Below are positions 35,298 through 44,633 of a stretch of 44,633 nucleotides of DNA, in pieces; position 1 is the stretch's first letter; the number at the start of each line of letters is the position of its first letter. Made by a program: the position numbers and the translations under genes. This DNA comes from Flavivirga aquimarina (GTDB lineage Bacteria; Bacteroidota; Bacteroidia; Flavobacteriales; Flavobacteriaceae), in NCBI RefSeq assembly GCF_030540835.1, contig NZ_JAUOEK010000161.1, positions 1-44,633 on the forward strand, given 5' to 3'. The notes below the pieces were generated by a model. It did no database searches, was not told the origin of the DNA, and was given only the letters and a program-made list of their open reading frames with translations.

Positions 35298-36164
35298 GTG
35301 GAATTTTACTCAGAAAAACAGCAAATTACGTCAATTATTAATGCTTTTAAAGCAAAACAGCTAACATTAGGCTTGGTTCCTACAATGGGAGCTTTGCATG
35401 AAGGGCATTTGCAATTGGTTAAAAAAGCTCTGGATAATAATGATAAAGTGGTGGTTAGTATTTTTGTAAACCCTACCCAATTTGATAATAGTGAAGACTT
35501 GAAAAAGTACCCTAGGACACTTAAGAAAGATCTGGAATTGTTAAAAACTGTGAGTAAAGACCGGATTATTGTTTATGCACCAACTGTTGATGATATTTAT
35601 GAAGGTAAAACGGTTTCCCAAAGTTTTGATTTTGATGGATTAGAATTTGAAATGGAGGGTAAATTTCGTGATGGACATTTTGACGGAGTTGGTACTATTG
35701 TTAAGCGTTTTTTCGAGATTGTAAAACCACATAATGCATATTTTGGAGAAAAAGATTTTCAACAATTACAGATTATAAAAAAAATGGTTGAAAAAAACCA
35801 TATTCCAGTTAATGTTGTTGGCTGTAAAATATATCGAGAAGCAAGCGGTTTAGCAATGAGTTCGCGTAATACTCGACTAAAGCCAGCGTATAAAAAAGCG
35901 GCTCCTTTTATTTATAAAACTTTAACAGCTGCCAAAAAACATTTTGGCACAAAAAGTGCTAATAAAGTGTTAGAATGGGTTGAAAAACAATTTGCAAAAC
36001 ATGATTTATTAGAATTGGAATATTTTATTATTGCAGATGTTAATACTTTAAAAGCAGTTAAACGTAAATCTCCCGATAGTTATCGGAAAAAAAAATCATA
36101 TCGAGCTTTTATAGCTGTATATGCAGATGATATTAGACTTATAGATAATATCGCATTAAATTAA
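35298..36164 (+). CDS. panC: Pantothenate synthetase
   Basis: 288 residues from a GTG. Joins pantoate and beta-alanine with ATP. Motifs [15 protein letters not shown] (HxGH), [31 protein letters not shown] and MSSRNTRL are all present. Near the C terminus, [22 protein letters not shown] contains an insertion encoded by the palindrome TCCCGATAGTTATCGG, just ahead of the conserved final strand. First gene of a plus-strand run with panD 13 bp downstream. Confidence 0.96.
   Translation: MEFYSEKQQITSIINAFKAKQLTLGLVPTMGALHEGHLQLVKKALDNNDKVVVSIFVNPTQFDNSEDLKKYPRTLKKDLELLKTVSKDRIIVYAPTVDDIYEGKTVSQSFDFDGLEFEMEGKFRDGHFDGVGTIVKRFFEIVKPHNAYFGEKDFQQLQIIKKMVEKNHIPVNVVGCKIYREASGLAMSSRNTRLKPAYKKAAPFIYKTLTAAKKHFGTKSANKVLEWVEKQFAKHDLLELEYFIIADVNTLKAVKRKSPDSYRKKKSYRAFIAVYADDIRLIDNIALN
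36071..36088 (+). repeat. Palindrome in frame within panC
   Basis: CCGATA (36073-36078) / TATCGG (36081-36086) around GT. I recall TCCCGATAGCTATCGGGA as a dispersed repeat in this family; here it contributes SPDSYR to PanC. Confidence 0.55.
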
Positions 36165-36177
36165 TTATCTTTGTTGC

Positions 36178-36528
36178 ATGCAAATTCAAGTAGTAAAATC
36201 TAAAATTCATAGAGTAAAATGCACAGGTGCAGAACTCAATTATATAGGTAGTATCACTATTGATGAAGACTTAATGGAAGCCGCTAATATTATACAAGGA
36301 GAAAAAGTTCAAATTGTTAATAATGATAATGGTGAACGTTTAGAAACATATTGTATTCCCGGTCCACGTAACAGTGGAGAAATTACGCTTAATGGTGCAG
36401 CTGCCAGAAAAGTTTCTGTTGGCGATACGTTAATATTAATTACTTATGCTTTTATGGATATAGAAGAAGCTAAAGTCTTTAAGCCTTCGTTAGTCTTTCC
36501 AGATGAAGCAACTAACTTGTTAAAATAG
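36178..36528 (+). CDS. panD: Aspartate 1-decarboxylase
   Basis: 116 residues. Makes beta-alanine for PanC. The self-processing site is Gly24-Ser25 in YIGSITID; Ser25 becomes the pyruvoyl group. [11 protein letters not shown] and [20 protein letters not shown] are standard. Starts 13 bp after panC, so the two pantothenate steps are made together. Confidence 0.97.
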   Translation: MQIQVVKSKIHRVKCTGAELNYIGSITIDEDLMEAANIIQGEKVQIVNNDNGERLETYCIPGPRNSGEITLNGAAARKVSVGDTLILITYAFMDIEEAKVFKPSLVFPDEATNLLK

Positions 36529-36533
36529 AGGTT

Positions 36534-37496
36534 TTGAATCAAAAGATAACAAGAATACTAAAGATTACACTCCCATTATTATTGGGAGTTTTTTTGGTCT
36601 GGTATTCGCTGTCTAAAGTTTCAGTAGATGAGTTATTAGTATATCTAAAAGAATCAGATTATTTATGGATTATTTTAGGAATGTTCTTGGGTTTTTTGAG
36701 TCATTTATCCAGAGCATACCGTTGGTTGTTTATGCTAGAACCAATGGGGTACAAAATTAAGTTTGGTAATAGTGTTATGGCCGTATTTGCTACGTATTTA
36801 ATAAACTATACGATTCCAAGAGCAGGTGAAGTTGCCAGAGCTTCTATACTTACAAATTACGAAGGTGTACCTTTTGAAAAAGGGTTTGGGACTATAGTTG
36901 CAGAACGTATTGCGGATTTAATAGTTATGTTTGGAATTATTGCGATAACACTTTTTCTGCAATTCGATTTTATTTATAGCTTTTTAATTGAAAAATTCGA
37001 CCCTATAAAAATTATTATAGCTCTTATTTTAGTTAGTTTTTTAGTTGTTTTGTTTTCAAGATATATAAAGAAAAGTAACTCTAAAATAGCCTTAAAAATA
37101 AGAACCTTTGTTAATGGTTTAATAGAAGGTGCTTTAAGCATTTTTAAAATGAAAAAAAAGTGGGCATTTATTTTTCATACACTTTTTATTTGGGGGATGT
37201 ACGTACTTATGTTTTATATAACATCATTATCTATAGAAGAATTACACGGGATATCTATAGGTGCTATTTTAATAGGCTTTATTTCAGCAAGTTTTAGTAT
37301 TGCAGCTACAAATGGTGGTATAGGTTCTTATCCCTTGGCTATATATGCCGCTTTTTCAATTTTTGGAATTGCAGAAGATCCAAGTATCGCTTTTGGCTGG
37401 ATTATGTGGGCATCTCAAACACTAATGATTATTATTTTTGGAGGCGTATCATTAATTTATTTACCTATTTATAACAGAAAAAGATCAAACCCGTAA
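36534..37496 (+). CDS. Flippase-like integral membrane protein (UPF0104/LPG synthase TM type)
   Basis: 320 residues from a TTG, 5 bp after panD. Seven or eight membrane helices, with the family motifs LSHLSRAYRWLFMLEPMGY, INYTIPRAGEVARA and the late SIAATNGGIGSYPLAIYAAFSI. This is the membrane domain shared with lysylphosphatidylglycerol synthases and glycolipid flippase-like proteins, without a catalytic domain; substrate unknown. Probably co-transcribed with panCD, but no functional link to pantothenate is evident. Confidence 0.85.
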   Translation: MNQKITRILKITLPLLLGVFLVWYSLSKVSVDELLVYLKESDYLWIILGMFLGFLSHLSRAYRWLFMLEPMGYKIKFGNSVMAVFATYLINYTIPRAGEVARASILTNYEGVPFEKGFGTIVAERIADLIVMFGIIAITLFLQFDFIYSFLIEKFDPIKIIIALILVSFLVVLFSRYIKKSNSKIALKIRTFVNGLIEGALSIFKMKKKWAFIFHTLFIWGMYVLMFYITSLSIEELHGISIGAILIGFISASFSIAATNGGIGSYPLAIYAAFSIFGIAEDPSIAFGWIMWASQTLMIIIFGGVSLIYLPIYNRKRSNP

Positions 37497-37592
37497 GTTT
37501 GAAATTTCTGTATAGCTTATAAAAACTTTGCTTTTAATCTCTCTCATTATTTATTACCTTGCCAATATCAAATTTCAAATCATTTATTAAAA

Positions 37593-38741
37593 ATGAAACA
37601 AATACCTTATATTTTACTGTTTATCTTATCCGTTCATTTTACCAATGCCCAAGTTAAATACGAAACAATTGAATCTTCAAAACTAGGAGAATCCAGAGAG
37701 CTTAAGATACAGTTACCAAGGGGCTATAATAATAATGTAGATAAAAATTATCCGTTATTCGTTGTATTTGATGGCGATTATCTATTCGAAGCAGTAGCTG
37801 GAAATGTAGATTATTATTCCTATTGGGAAGACATGCCGGAATCTATTATAGTAGGAGTTAATCAGATTGATAAACGATTTGATGATTGTATGTATTCCGA
37901 ACAAAACTCTTTACCAATAGAAACGGGCGCTAGCTTCTTTGAATTTATAGGAATGGAACTTATTCCTTATATAGAAAAAACATATAGAACAGCCAATTTT
38001 AAAGTAGCTGTAGGTCATGGAGAAACAGCCAATTTTATTAATTATTTTTTATTAAAGCCTAAGCCGGTGTTTCAAGGATATATTGCTGTTAGTCCGGAAT
38101 TAGCTCCAAATATGATAGATTATCTTCCAGAGCAGTTAAGTAAGTTAGAATCTAAAATATTCTATTATTTAGCAAATACTAAAAATGACCCAAGCTCTAT
38201 AAAAAAAATGACAGATGCTTTAAACAAAGATATTGCTGCTATAGACAACGAAAACTTATCTTATAATTTCGAAAGCTTTGAAAAACCATCTCATTACTCG
38301 GCTCCTTTGCACGGATTGCCAAATGCTATTGAGAATATTTTTAAAGTATTTCAGCCTATTAGTAAAAAAGAATACAAAGAGATAATACTTGAATTAGAGT
38401 ATTCTCCAGTAACATATTTAGTTGAAAAATACCAAGCGATTAATGATTTATTTGGACTTGAAAAGAAAATTCTGATTAACGATTTTAAAGCTATTTCGGC
38501 AGCTATTGAAAAAACCGAACAGTTTGAATATTATGAAGAATTAGGTAAAATTGCTAGAGACGAATATCCGAAAACACTTTTAGGAGGTTATTATTTAGCT
38601 CGGTTTTATGAAGAAATGGGTGAACCAAAAAAAGCAATGCGCACCTATCAAACAGCTTATACACTAAAAGAAATAGCTGGTATTACAAAAGACTTACTAA
38701 TTGAGAAAGTGGATTTAATTAAAGAAGATTTTGGGTATTAA
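37593..38741 (+). CDS. Exported alpha/beta-hydrolase (esterase D-like) without serine nucleophile
   Basis: 382 residues. Signal peptide 1-19 (FTNAQ). Residues ~25-260 match putative esterases (SRELKIQLPRGYNN, YPLFVVFDGDYLFEAVAG, ESIIVGVNQIDKRFDDCMY), and ~275-382 form a helical tail with a TPR-like end (GGYYLARFYEEMGEPKKAMRTYQTAY). The nucleophile elbow, normally GHSxGG, reads VGHGETANF: Gly replaces Ser. A His is seen in PSHYSAPLHGL. It may be a non-catalytic binding protein or use another residue. Upstream of radA by 44 bp. Confidence 0.78.
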   Translation: MKQIPYILLFILSVHFTNAQVKYETIESSKLGESRELKIQLPRGYNNNVDKNYPLFVVFDGDYLFEAVAGNVDYYSYWEDMPESIIVGVNQIDKRFDDCMYSEQNSLPIETGASFFEFIGMELIPYIEKTYRTANFKVAVGHGETANFINYFLLKPKPVFQGYIAVSPELAPNMIDYLPEQLSKLESKIFYYLANTKNDPSSIKKMTDALNKDIAAIDNENLSYNFESFEKPSHYSAPLHGLPNAIENIFKVFQPISKKEYKEIILELEYSPVTYLVEKYQAINDLFGLEKKILINDFKAISAAIEKTEQFEYYEELGKIARDEYPKTLLGGYYLARFYEEMGEPKKAMRTYQTAYTLKEIAGITKDLLIEKVDLIKEDFGY

Positions 38742-38785
38742 TAATGAAATTCCGAATCTCAAATTATAAATTCCAAAAAGATTAA

Positions 38786-40144
38786 ATGGCAAAAGTAAAA
38801 ACGACTTTTTTTTGTCAAAACTGTGGAACACAATATGCGAAATGGCAGGGACAATGTAATGCTTGTAAAGAGTGGAATACCATTGTTGAAGAAGTTATTC
38901 AAAAACCTGAAAAGAATGATTGGAAAACCCCAACATCTACTGCGAAGAAAGCATCTGTTCCATTACGAATAAAAGACATAGATGTTTCTAAAGAACCAAG
39001 ACTTGATACCTATGATGGGGAGTTTAACCGCGTACTAGGAGGTGGTATCGTGCCAGGATCTTTAACTTTATTGGGAGGAGAGCCAGGCATTGGAAAGAGT
39101 ACACTCCTACTTCAAATTTCATTAAAATTACCTTATAAAACCTTATATGTTTCTGGTGAAGAGAGTCAGAAACAAATAAAAATGCGAGCGGAACGCGTTA
39201 ATCCAAATAATAATAACTGTTATATTTTAACAGAAACAAAAACACAAAATATATTCAAGCAAATTGAAGCCTTAGAGCCAGATATTGTTATCATTGATTC
39301 CATTCAAACACTACATAGTGATTATATTGAGTCTTCATCGGGAAGTATTTCGCAGATAAAAGAATGTACCACCGAGCTTATAAAATTTGCTAAAGAAACA
39401 GCCACTCCAGTTTTGCTAATCGGTCATATTACAAAAGATGGAAATATTGCAGGTCCTAAAATTTTAGAACACATGGTAGATACCGTATTGCAGTTTGAAG
39501 GAGACCGCAACCATGTGTTTAGAATCTTAAGGGCGCATAAAAACCGTTTTGGTTCTACCAATGAATTAGGTATTTACGAAATGCAAGGTTCCGGGCTTCG
39601 AGAGGTTACTAATCCATCAGAGATTTTAATTTCTAAAAAAGATGAAGAATTATCAGGGAATGCCATAGCTGCTACTTTAGAAGGTATGCGCTCGTTAATG
39701 ATAGAAGTACAAGCTCTAGTTAGTACGGCAGTTTATGGTACGCCTCAGCGAAGTGCTACTGGTTTTAACGCAAAGCGCCTTAATATGCTATTGGCAGTTT
39801 TAGAAAAACGTGCAGGATTCAGGTTAGGAGCAAAAGATGTCTTTTTAAATATTACAGGAGGTATTACAGTCGATGACCCTGCTATTGATTTGGCTGTTGT
39901 AGCTGCTATATTATCCTCTAACGAGGATACAGCATTACAAAAAGACTTTTGTTTTGCTGCAGAGGTTGGTTTATCGGGAGAAATCCGTCCAGTACAACGT
40001 GTGGAACAACGGATTTTAGAAGCTGAAAAGCTTGGGTTTTCAACCATTTTTGTGTCCAAATACAATAAAATATCATTAAAAAATAACCAAATTAAAATTC
40101 AATTAATCTCTAAAATTGAAGATTTGGTTGGTATTCTTATCTAA
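38786..40144 (+). CDS. radA: DNA repair protein RadA
   Basis: 452 residues. Branch-migration helicase acting with RecA. Zinc finger Cys10, Cys13, Cys24, Cys27 (CQNCGTQYAKWQGQCNACKEW in part); Walker A GGEPGIGKSTL; Walker B DIVIIDSIQTL; the RadA-specific KNRFG motif in AHKNRFGSTNELGI; and a Lon-like C-terminal domain (NAKRLNMLLAVLEKRAG, NITGGITVDDPAIDLAV). Complete. Confidence 0.97.
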   Translation: MAKVKTTFFCQNCGTQYAKWQGQCNACKEWNTIVEEVIQKPEKNDWKTPTSTAKKASVPLRIKDIDVSKEPRLDTYDGEFNRVLGGGIVPGSLTLLGGEPGIGKSTLLLQISLKLPYKTLYVSGEESQKQIKMRAERVNPNNNNCYILTETKTQNIFKQIEALEPDIVIIDSIQTLHSDYIESSSGSISQIKECTTELIKFAKETATPVLLIGHITKDGNIAGPKILEHMVDTVLQFEGDRNHVFRILRAHKNRFGSTNELGIYEMQGSGLREVTNPSEILISKKDEELSGNAIAATLEGMRSLMIEVQALVSTAVYGTPQRSATGFNAKRLNMLLAVLEKRAGFRLGAKDVFLNITGGITVDDPAIDLAVVAAILSSNEDTALQKDFCFAAEVGLSGEIRPVQRVEQRILEAEKLGFSTIFVSKYNKISLKNNQIKIQLISKIEDLVGILI

Positions 40145-40503
40145 TTTTTTTGCAATTTAAGCAGCTTACAGAGAATAAAACATACGTTTTATCGTAAAAA
40201 AACGTATTTAATCTGATTTTTATTAGTTTTTATCGATTTTTTATAATAATATTGTAGCGTATTTAGTACGTATTATAAGATTGTTGATTTTAGATCAATG
40301 ATTTTGCTAATTAACATATTCTTCCCTCAAGATTAGTCGTATTTTTAATACAAATAACAATACAATATATTAATGAAAGTGAGCAAAATGGCATGCATTT
40401 CATCGATTTTATTGTATTTGATAGAAAAATTTGAGTTTTTAACGAAAAAAATATATAACTATCTGAATATAAGATAATTTCGATTACCCCAAATCTATTA
40501 ATT
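40145..40503. other. Non-coding AT-rich gap between radA and the T9SS gene
   Basis: About 360 bp without a credible gene. It holds one hairpin (40182-40207). No tRNA or clear TAnnTTTG box was found; a TAATTTCG ~30 bp before the T9SS ATG is a weak candidate. Confidence 0.5.
40182..40207 (+). terminator. Hairpin downstream of radA
   Basis: ATACGTTTT / AAAACGTAT with an 8-nt loop, ~40 bp after the radA stop. It is followed by TTAATCTGATTTTTATT, so a weak terminator is possible. Confidence 0.4.
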
Positions 40504-43500
40504 ATGAAAGCAAAACTACTTTTTAGCCTGTTTATGGCTTTGTTTATATTCAACTTTTCTTTTGCACAAGATACAGATGGAGATGGAATACCAGATTCAA
40601 TAGATATAGACGATGATAACGATGGTATTATGGATACCTACGAGTGTTCTGCAGCTATTCAGTTTAACAATGCATCATTACTAACTGCTACAAATTTGAG
40701 TGATGTAAAAGCGGGTGAAAAAGTGGTGTACTCTAATGCTATTCTATTTCAGAACCAATATTACGACATCGTTTTAACCATTATAACTATTAATGGTTCT
40801 TATACAGTAGACTGTAATAATGAATTAAGAGTTAGTGGTTTTGATTCAAGTCAAGATGATTATGTCACCTATTCCTTTGATTTAGTAGAAGCAGGAAGTG
40901 CAACATCAGGAAACCCTATTGGAATACCTGCGACACTTTATAATATTATTTTAGAATCAAGAGATATTGATACCAGATCATCAAGAGATTTTACAGAAAT
41001 AGCAGGGTTTAACCCTAGTACAGTAACATCAACAGTGACTGCTTCTTTAAGTGCGACAACAAATTTAGAGCAGGCAGGGTTTGCTAATGGGCCGGATCCT
41101 GCGGGTTATACTTTGTATAGATTAGATCCGACGCTTGTTGCTCCGAATACAGATTGGGTAAACGAACCAGACGATGGAGGTACCCATGGAGATGATCCGG
41201 ATTTCTATTTATATATGGAATTTGATATGTTTTCTCATGTTGATTTATTATATGGAGCTACTGGAACTCATACAAGCACAGGAACCAGATTAACAAACTT
41301 TGGAGTAAGCTCTAAATGTGATTCTGATGATGACTTAGTTTTAGACACAGTAGATATTGATAGTGATAATGATGGTATACCAGACAATGTGGAAGCACAA
41401 CCTACAATTGGTTATATAGCGCCTAGTAATGCAACAGGAGGAAGTATTACGGATGCTAATGCTAATGGTTTAGACGATGTTTATGAATCTGCTATGGGAG
41501 GTACAGATCTTACTTCTATAGAAGACACAGATCGAGATGGTCTAAAAGATTATTTAGACGAAGATTCAGATAATGATGGGTATACTGATATCCAAGAAAA
41601 TGGTATGGCAGATACGTTTACCGCAGCCGATGTAGATGCTGATGGTTTAAATAATGCTTTTGAAACAAATGGTGTTATGGATACGTTTTTTGATGTAAAT
41701 GAAGATATAGAAGACCCTACAGACTTAACCATTTTACCAGATGCAGATAGTGATTTATTTTCAGGCGGAGATCTAGATTATAGAGATTTATTTGATATAA
41801 ATCCACCAACAATAGCATCTATAGATTTTGATGGCGTAGATGATTACTTATCCAGAGCTTCGTTTATTGATGGGTTAAACCATGTAACTTTAATGGCATG
41901 GGTAAAATCCGATTCTGGAAATACTACAAATATGACTGTAGTAGGAGAAGACACAGGATGTAAAATATGGTTGCAAAACGGCAACACACCTATGTTTACT
42001 GTTACAACATCAGGAAACTCTGCAGCTACCACAAGTTGCTCAGCCATTAATTATGACGAATGGCATCATATAACAGGGACTTATTCAAGTGCAACAGGAG
42101 TTATGACGTTATATATAGATGGTGAATTGATGAGTTCAACAAATGTTGGAAGTACCGGAGCAGTCATTGAGAATACTGAGGATTCTAACGGGAATTTTGA
42201 AGTTGGTAGATTTTCTAATGAAACTACTAGCAAGGAGTATTTTAAAGGAGATATTGATGAAGTAAGAGTTTTTGATATAGCCCTTACAACCGAGCAAATT
42301 AAAAAGATGGTGTATCAGGAAATTGAAAATAATTCGGGGAATACCATAGGGGCTATTGTAGGGAAAGATATAGATGATACAGCTACAAGTAATGTAGTGC
42401 CTTGGGCTAATTTAATCGCTTATTATCCAATGACTAACATTGTAACAGGAACAACGTCCGATTATTCAAGTTACGATAAAGAATTGTATATAAATTATAT
42501 TACAACCATACAAGATCAAACAGCGCCAATGCCTTATACATCTTCAAATAATGGAGATTGGACGACACAATCAACATGGCAACACGGTGATGTTTGGGAT
42601 ATTGAAACTATTGCTACCAATAAAGATTGGAGTATAGTTAAAATAGCTAGTGATGTATCTGCTTGTCATACAATTAATACAGCTGGTTTAGTAATTGAGT
42701 CAGGAAGTATGCTAACGGTTCACAGCGAAAATGTTGTTGAAAACTCATGGTATTTAGAATTAAACGGGACTTTAGATTTGGAAGACGATTGTCAATTAAT
42801 TCAGACCGAGAATAGTGATTTAGTTACTTCTGCAACAGGAAAACTTTTAAGGCGTCAAGAAGGTACCTCAAATGTATATAGATATAACTACTGGTCATCA
42901 CCAGTTGGTGCTACAGGTATTTCCAATTTAACAGATAATAATGCCTCAACAAACAACACCAATAATACGCCCTTTAGCTTAGATATGATAAAAGATGAGT
43001 CTGGAATTAATTTATCATTCACTTCTGCTTATGACGAAGTAGGGAAAATTAGTACCTATTGGCTATACACTTTTAAAAATGGTGTAACATATTGGGATTG
43101 GGCATCTCTGTCACCAAATACAGGACTGGAAGTAGGTGTAGGCTATACACAGAAAGGAACAGGCAATGCAGGTACAGAGCAACAATATATTTTCGAGGGC
43201 AAACCAAATAATGGAACTATATTAGTAAATGTAACAGATACAGGAGGACCGGGATCAGTCGCCTCAGAATCAAAAACAGAGTATTTGTTAGGAAACCCAT
43301 ATCCATCCGCTTTAGATATTCATAAATTTATTGATGATAATGTAGGTGTTATAGATGGTACATTACAATTATGGCAACAATGGGCTGGAGATTCACACTA
43401 CCTTAATGAATATAAAGGAGGCTATGCACAAGTAAATAAGCTAGGGTCTACAAGAGCCTATCAATTTGTAGGTATTGAAGGAGCTCATAATGGATCTCAA

Positions 43501-44418
43501 GACGGAACAATAACGCCTTCAAGATATCTTCCAGTAGGGCAAGGGTTTATTACAGAAATTATTGCAGATGGAACGGTTGAGTTTAATAATGGTCAGCGTA
43601 TATTCATTAAAGAGTCAGACGCAGACGGTACATATAATAATGGAGCTTCATTTCTTAAATCCAGTAATACAAAATCTAAAAACAGTACTAGCGGAAAAGA
43701 AAGTGGAGATAACAGTGATAATAATGACATGCAGAAAATTCGTTTGGAATTTAATTCGACATCTGGACCAAAAACAAGAAGAGAGTTACTCTTAGGGTTT
43801 AGTGAAACAACTACAGATGGATATGATTATGGGTATGATGCAGAATGTGATGAATCTAATAACAACGATTTTAATTTAAGTTTAGAAGGCAAGAATATGA
43901 ATATACAGGCTTATGGACCTATTACTATAGATAAAACAATACCTCTAAACTTTAAATCGTCAGGAGATAATTCGTTTGAAATTAAAATTACAGAAATAGA
44001 AAACCTAGACGAAGATCAAGAAGTTTATTTAAGAGATAATTTAACAGGAGACTATTTTGAATTAACAAATAAGGAAGTATACAGTTTTAACTCAGAACAA
44101 GGCAAGTTTAATAGTAGATTTGAAATTGTTTTTCAAGATGAAGCCAAAACCCTGAGTGCAGAAGAAGCAACTTTTACCGAAAATTATATTTATTATCAAA
44201 ATAAAACAAACACCTTATTTGCTAAAAAGTTAAATAGCGGAGTTAAGAAGCTGTCTTTAATTAATATGAGAGGACAAACCGTTTTAGAAGTCGAAAATGT
44301 ACCAACAGAAAGTTTACAGAATGGTTTTAAATTTAATAATATATCAACCGGAGCCTATGTAGTATGTTTAAGAACAGAAATGAATGAGGTGCTTACCAAA
44401 AAGATTATTTTTAATTAG
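40504..44418 (+). CDS. T9SS type A sorting domain protein with type-3 repeats and LamG domain
   Basis: 1304 residues. Signal peptide 1-22 (FNFSFAQ). Calcium-binding thrombospondin type-3-like repeats occur at ~22-45 (DTDGDGIPDSIDIDDDNDG), ~275-300 and ~340-365. A LamG/concanavalin-like domain covers ~437-615 (DFDGVDDYLSRASF, LMAWVKSD, DEWHHITGTYS, GDIDEVRVFDIALT). Then comes a module with YNYWSSPVG (~796), GNPYPSALD (~929) and TPSRYLPVGQGF (~1004), shared with the protein at 201-2678, and a C-terminal sorting domain (LINMRGQTVLEVENV, GAYVVCLRTEMNEVLTKKIIF in part). A large calcium-stabilised surface adhesin or glycan-binding protein is likely; no enzyme motif is seen. Confidence 0.93.
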   Translation: MKAKLLFSLFMALFIFNFSFAQDTDGDGIPDSIDIDDDNDGIMDTYECSAAIQFNNASLLTATNLSDVKAGEKVVYSNAILFQNQYYDIVLTIITINGSYTVDCNNELRVSGFDSSQDDYVTYSFDLVEAGSATSGNPIGIPATLYNIILESRDIDTRSSRDFTEIAGFNPSTVTSTVTASLSATTNLEQAGFANGPDPAGYTLYRLDPTLVAPNTDWVNEPDDGGTHGDDPDFYLYMEFDMFSHVDLLYGATGTHTSTGTRLTNFGVSSKCDSDDDLVLDTVDIDSDNDGIPDNVEAQPTIGYIAPSNATGGSITDANANGLDDVYESAMGGTDLTSIEDTDRDGLKDYLDEDSDNDGYTDIQENGMADTFTAADVDADGLNNAFETNGVMDTFFDVNEDIEDPTDLTILPDADSDLFSGGDLDYRDLFDINPPTIASIDFDGVDDYLSRASFIDGLNHVTLMAWVKSDSGNTTNMTVVGEDTGCKIWLQNGNTPMFTVTTSGNSAATTSCSAINYDEWHHITGTYSSATGVMTLYIDGELMSSTNVGSTGAVIENTEDSNGNFEVGRFSNETTSKEYFKGDIDEVRVFDIALTTEQIKKMVYQEIENNSGNTIGAIVGKDIDDTATSNVVPWANLIAYYPMTNIVTGTTSDYSSYDKELYINYITTIQDQTAPMPYTSSNNGDWTTQSTWQHGDVWDIETIATNKDWSIVKIASDVSACHTINTAGLVIESGSMLTVHSENVVENSWYLELNGTLDLEDDCQLIQTENSDLVTSATGKLLRRQEGTSNVYRYNYWSSPVGATGISNLTDNNASTNNTNNTPFSLDMIKDESGINLSFTSAYDEVGKISTYWLYTFKNGVTYWDWASLSPNTGLEVGVGYTQKGTGNAGTEQQYIFEGKPNNGTILVNVTDTGGPGSVASESKTEYLLGNPYPSALDIHKFIDDNVGVIDGTLQLWQQWAGDSHYLNEYKGGYAQVNKLGSTRAYQFVGIEGAHNGSQDGTITPSRYLPVGQGFITEIIADGTVEFNNGQRIFIKESDADGTYNNGASFLKSSNTKSKNSTSGKESGDNSDNNDMQKIRLEFNSTSGPKTRRELLLGFSETTTDGYDYGYDAECDESNNNDFNLSLEGKNMNIQAYGPITIDKTIPLNFKSSGDNSFEIKITEIENLDEDQEVYLRDNLTGDYFELTNKEVYSFNSEQGKFNSRFEIVFQDEAKTLSAEEATFTENYIYYQNKTNTLFAKKLNSGVKKLSLINMRGQTVLEVENVPTESLQNGFKFNNISTGAYVVCLRTEMNEVLTKKIIFN

Positions 44419-44446
44419 TTTAGTTTTTTTATAATAGAGTAAAAGG

Positions 44447-44473
44447 GCCAAAATATTTATTTTGGCTTTTTTT
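44447..44473 (+). terminator. Terminator of the 1304-residue T9SS gene
   Basis: GCCAAAATA (44447-44455) / TATTTTGGC (44458-44466) followed by seven T. Confidence 0.88.
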
Positions 44474-44524
44474 ATTATTGTGTCTCATCCTAAAATAACG
44501 TGAATCTCGGATAAGAAAATTTAT

Positions 44525-44629
44525 GTCAGTTTGAGTGATTCTTGCAAAAAATCGTATCGAAAACCAATAAATTTTCGACTAAAAAAGCTTCTCGATACAA
44601 AATTCTTCCAGAATTTCACTCGAAGTGAC
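44525..44629. repeat. Composite ~105-bp inverted repeat at right edge
   Basis: Outer arms GTCAGTTTGAGTGA (44525-44538) and TCACTCGAAGTGAC (44616-44629) match in 12 of 14 positions; an inner pair GTATCGA / TCGATAC reinforces them. No gene is inside. It resembles a MITE or a large intergenic repeat and may continue beyond the window. Confidence 0.65.
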
Positions 44630-44633
44630 TTCT

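Noticed and set aside
40311-40553. Minus-strand ORF in the radA/T9SS gap
   Set aside because: AT-rich low-complexity translation overlapping the T9SS signal peptide; no motif.

Overview
The window is AT-rich chromosomal DNA from a member of the Bacteroidota, most likely a marine-type Flavobacteriaceae. The evidence is two cell-surface proteins with type IX secretion (T9SS) C-terminal sorting domains, a DUF4270 lipoprotein, a TonB receptor with a carboxypeptidase-D-like N-terminal domain, a short ATP synthase epsilon subunit with atpD-atpC apart from the other atp genes, promoter-like TAnnTTTG boxes, and few Shine-Dalgarno sites. I see no rRNA, tRNA, CRISPR array, phage or classical transposase.

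Layout. 1-5.3 kb: tandem terminators, a T9SS surface protein, recX, a cupin/JmjC-like protein and bioB. 5.6-8.3 kb: a TlpA-like thioredoxin lipoprotein whose reading frame is broken at an A9 tract, then an orphan sugar-transfer-type ATP-grasp protein. 8.3-10.4 kb: NfeD-like protein plus flotillin. 10.4-19.1 kb: a biotin region on the minus strand, in transcription order bioF, a DUF2007/zinc-ribbon gene, bioD, a GIY-YIG nuclease cassette, bioA, an unrecognised lipoprotein plus outer-membrane-protein pair, and a beta-ketoacyl synthase. 19.2-23.8 kb: two DUF2975-like membrane proteins with a small HTH regulator, two small unknown proteins, umuC-umuD and a GNAT acetyltransferase. 24.0-25.9 kb: atpD-atpC with an array of palindromes between them. 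26.0-30.4 kb: TonB receptor plus SGNH esterase-like lipoprotein. 30.6-40.1 kb: glmS, DUF4270, a glycogen-synthase N-terminal half, and the divergent run panC-panD, flippase-like protein, degenerate esterase, radA. 40.5-44.4 kb: a 1304-residue T9SS protein with calcium-binding type-3 repeats and a LamG domain, followed by a terminator and a large composite inverted repeat.

The most unusual theme is small palindromic repeats. A family with core CTGAAACAAGTTCAG occurs around the bio and atp operons with compensatory changes in its arms. Two copies, in inverted orientation, bound a 373-bp segment that holds only a GIY-YIG nuclease gene. That segment fits almost exactly into the bioD-bioA junction, as if it were a minimal mobile unit. 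Two other palindromes lie in frame inside bioF and panC, and the stop codons of bioF and atpD fall inside repeat sequence. This suggests a repeat-mobilising system with a GIY-YIG enzyme as candidate agent. That link is inference and needs comparative genomics.

Other points of interest are the beta-ketoacyl synthase near the biotin genes with a changed active-site histidine motif, and the A9 frameshift directly after a lipobox cysteine. Function names rest on motif recognition in the translations; no database search was run.
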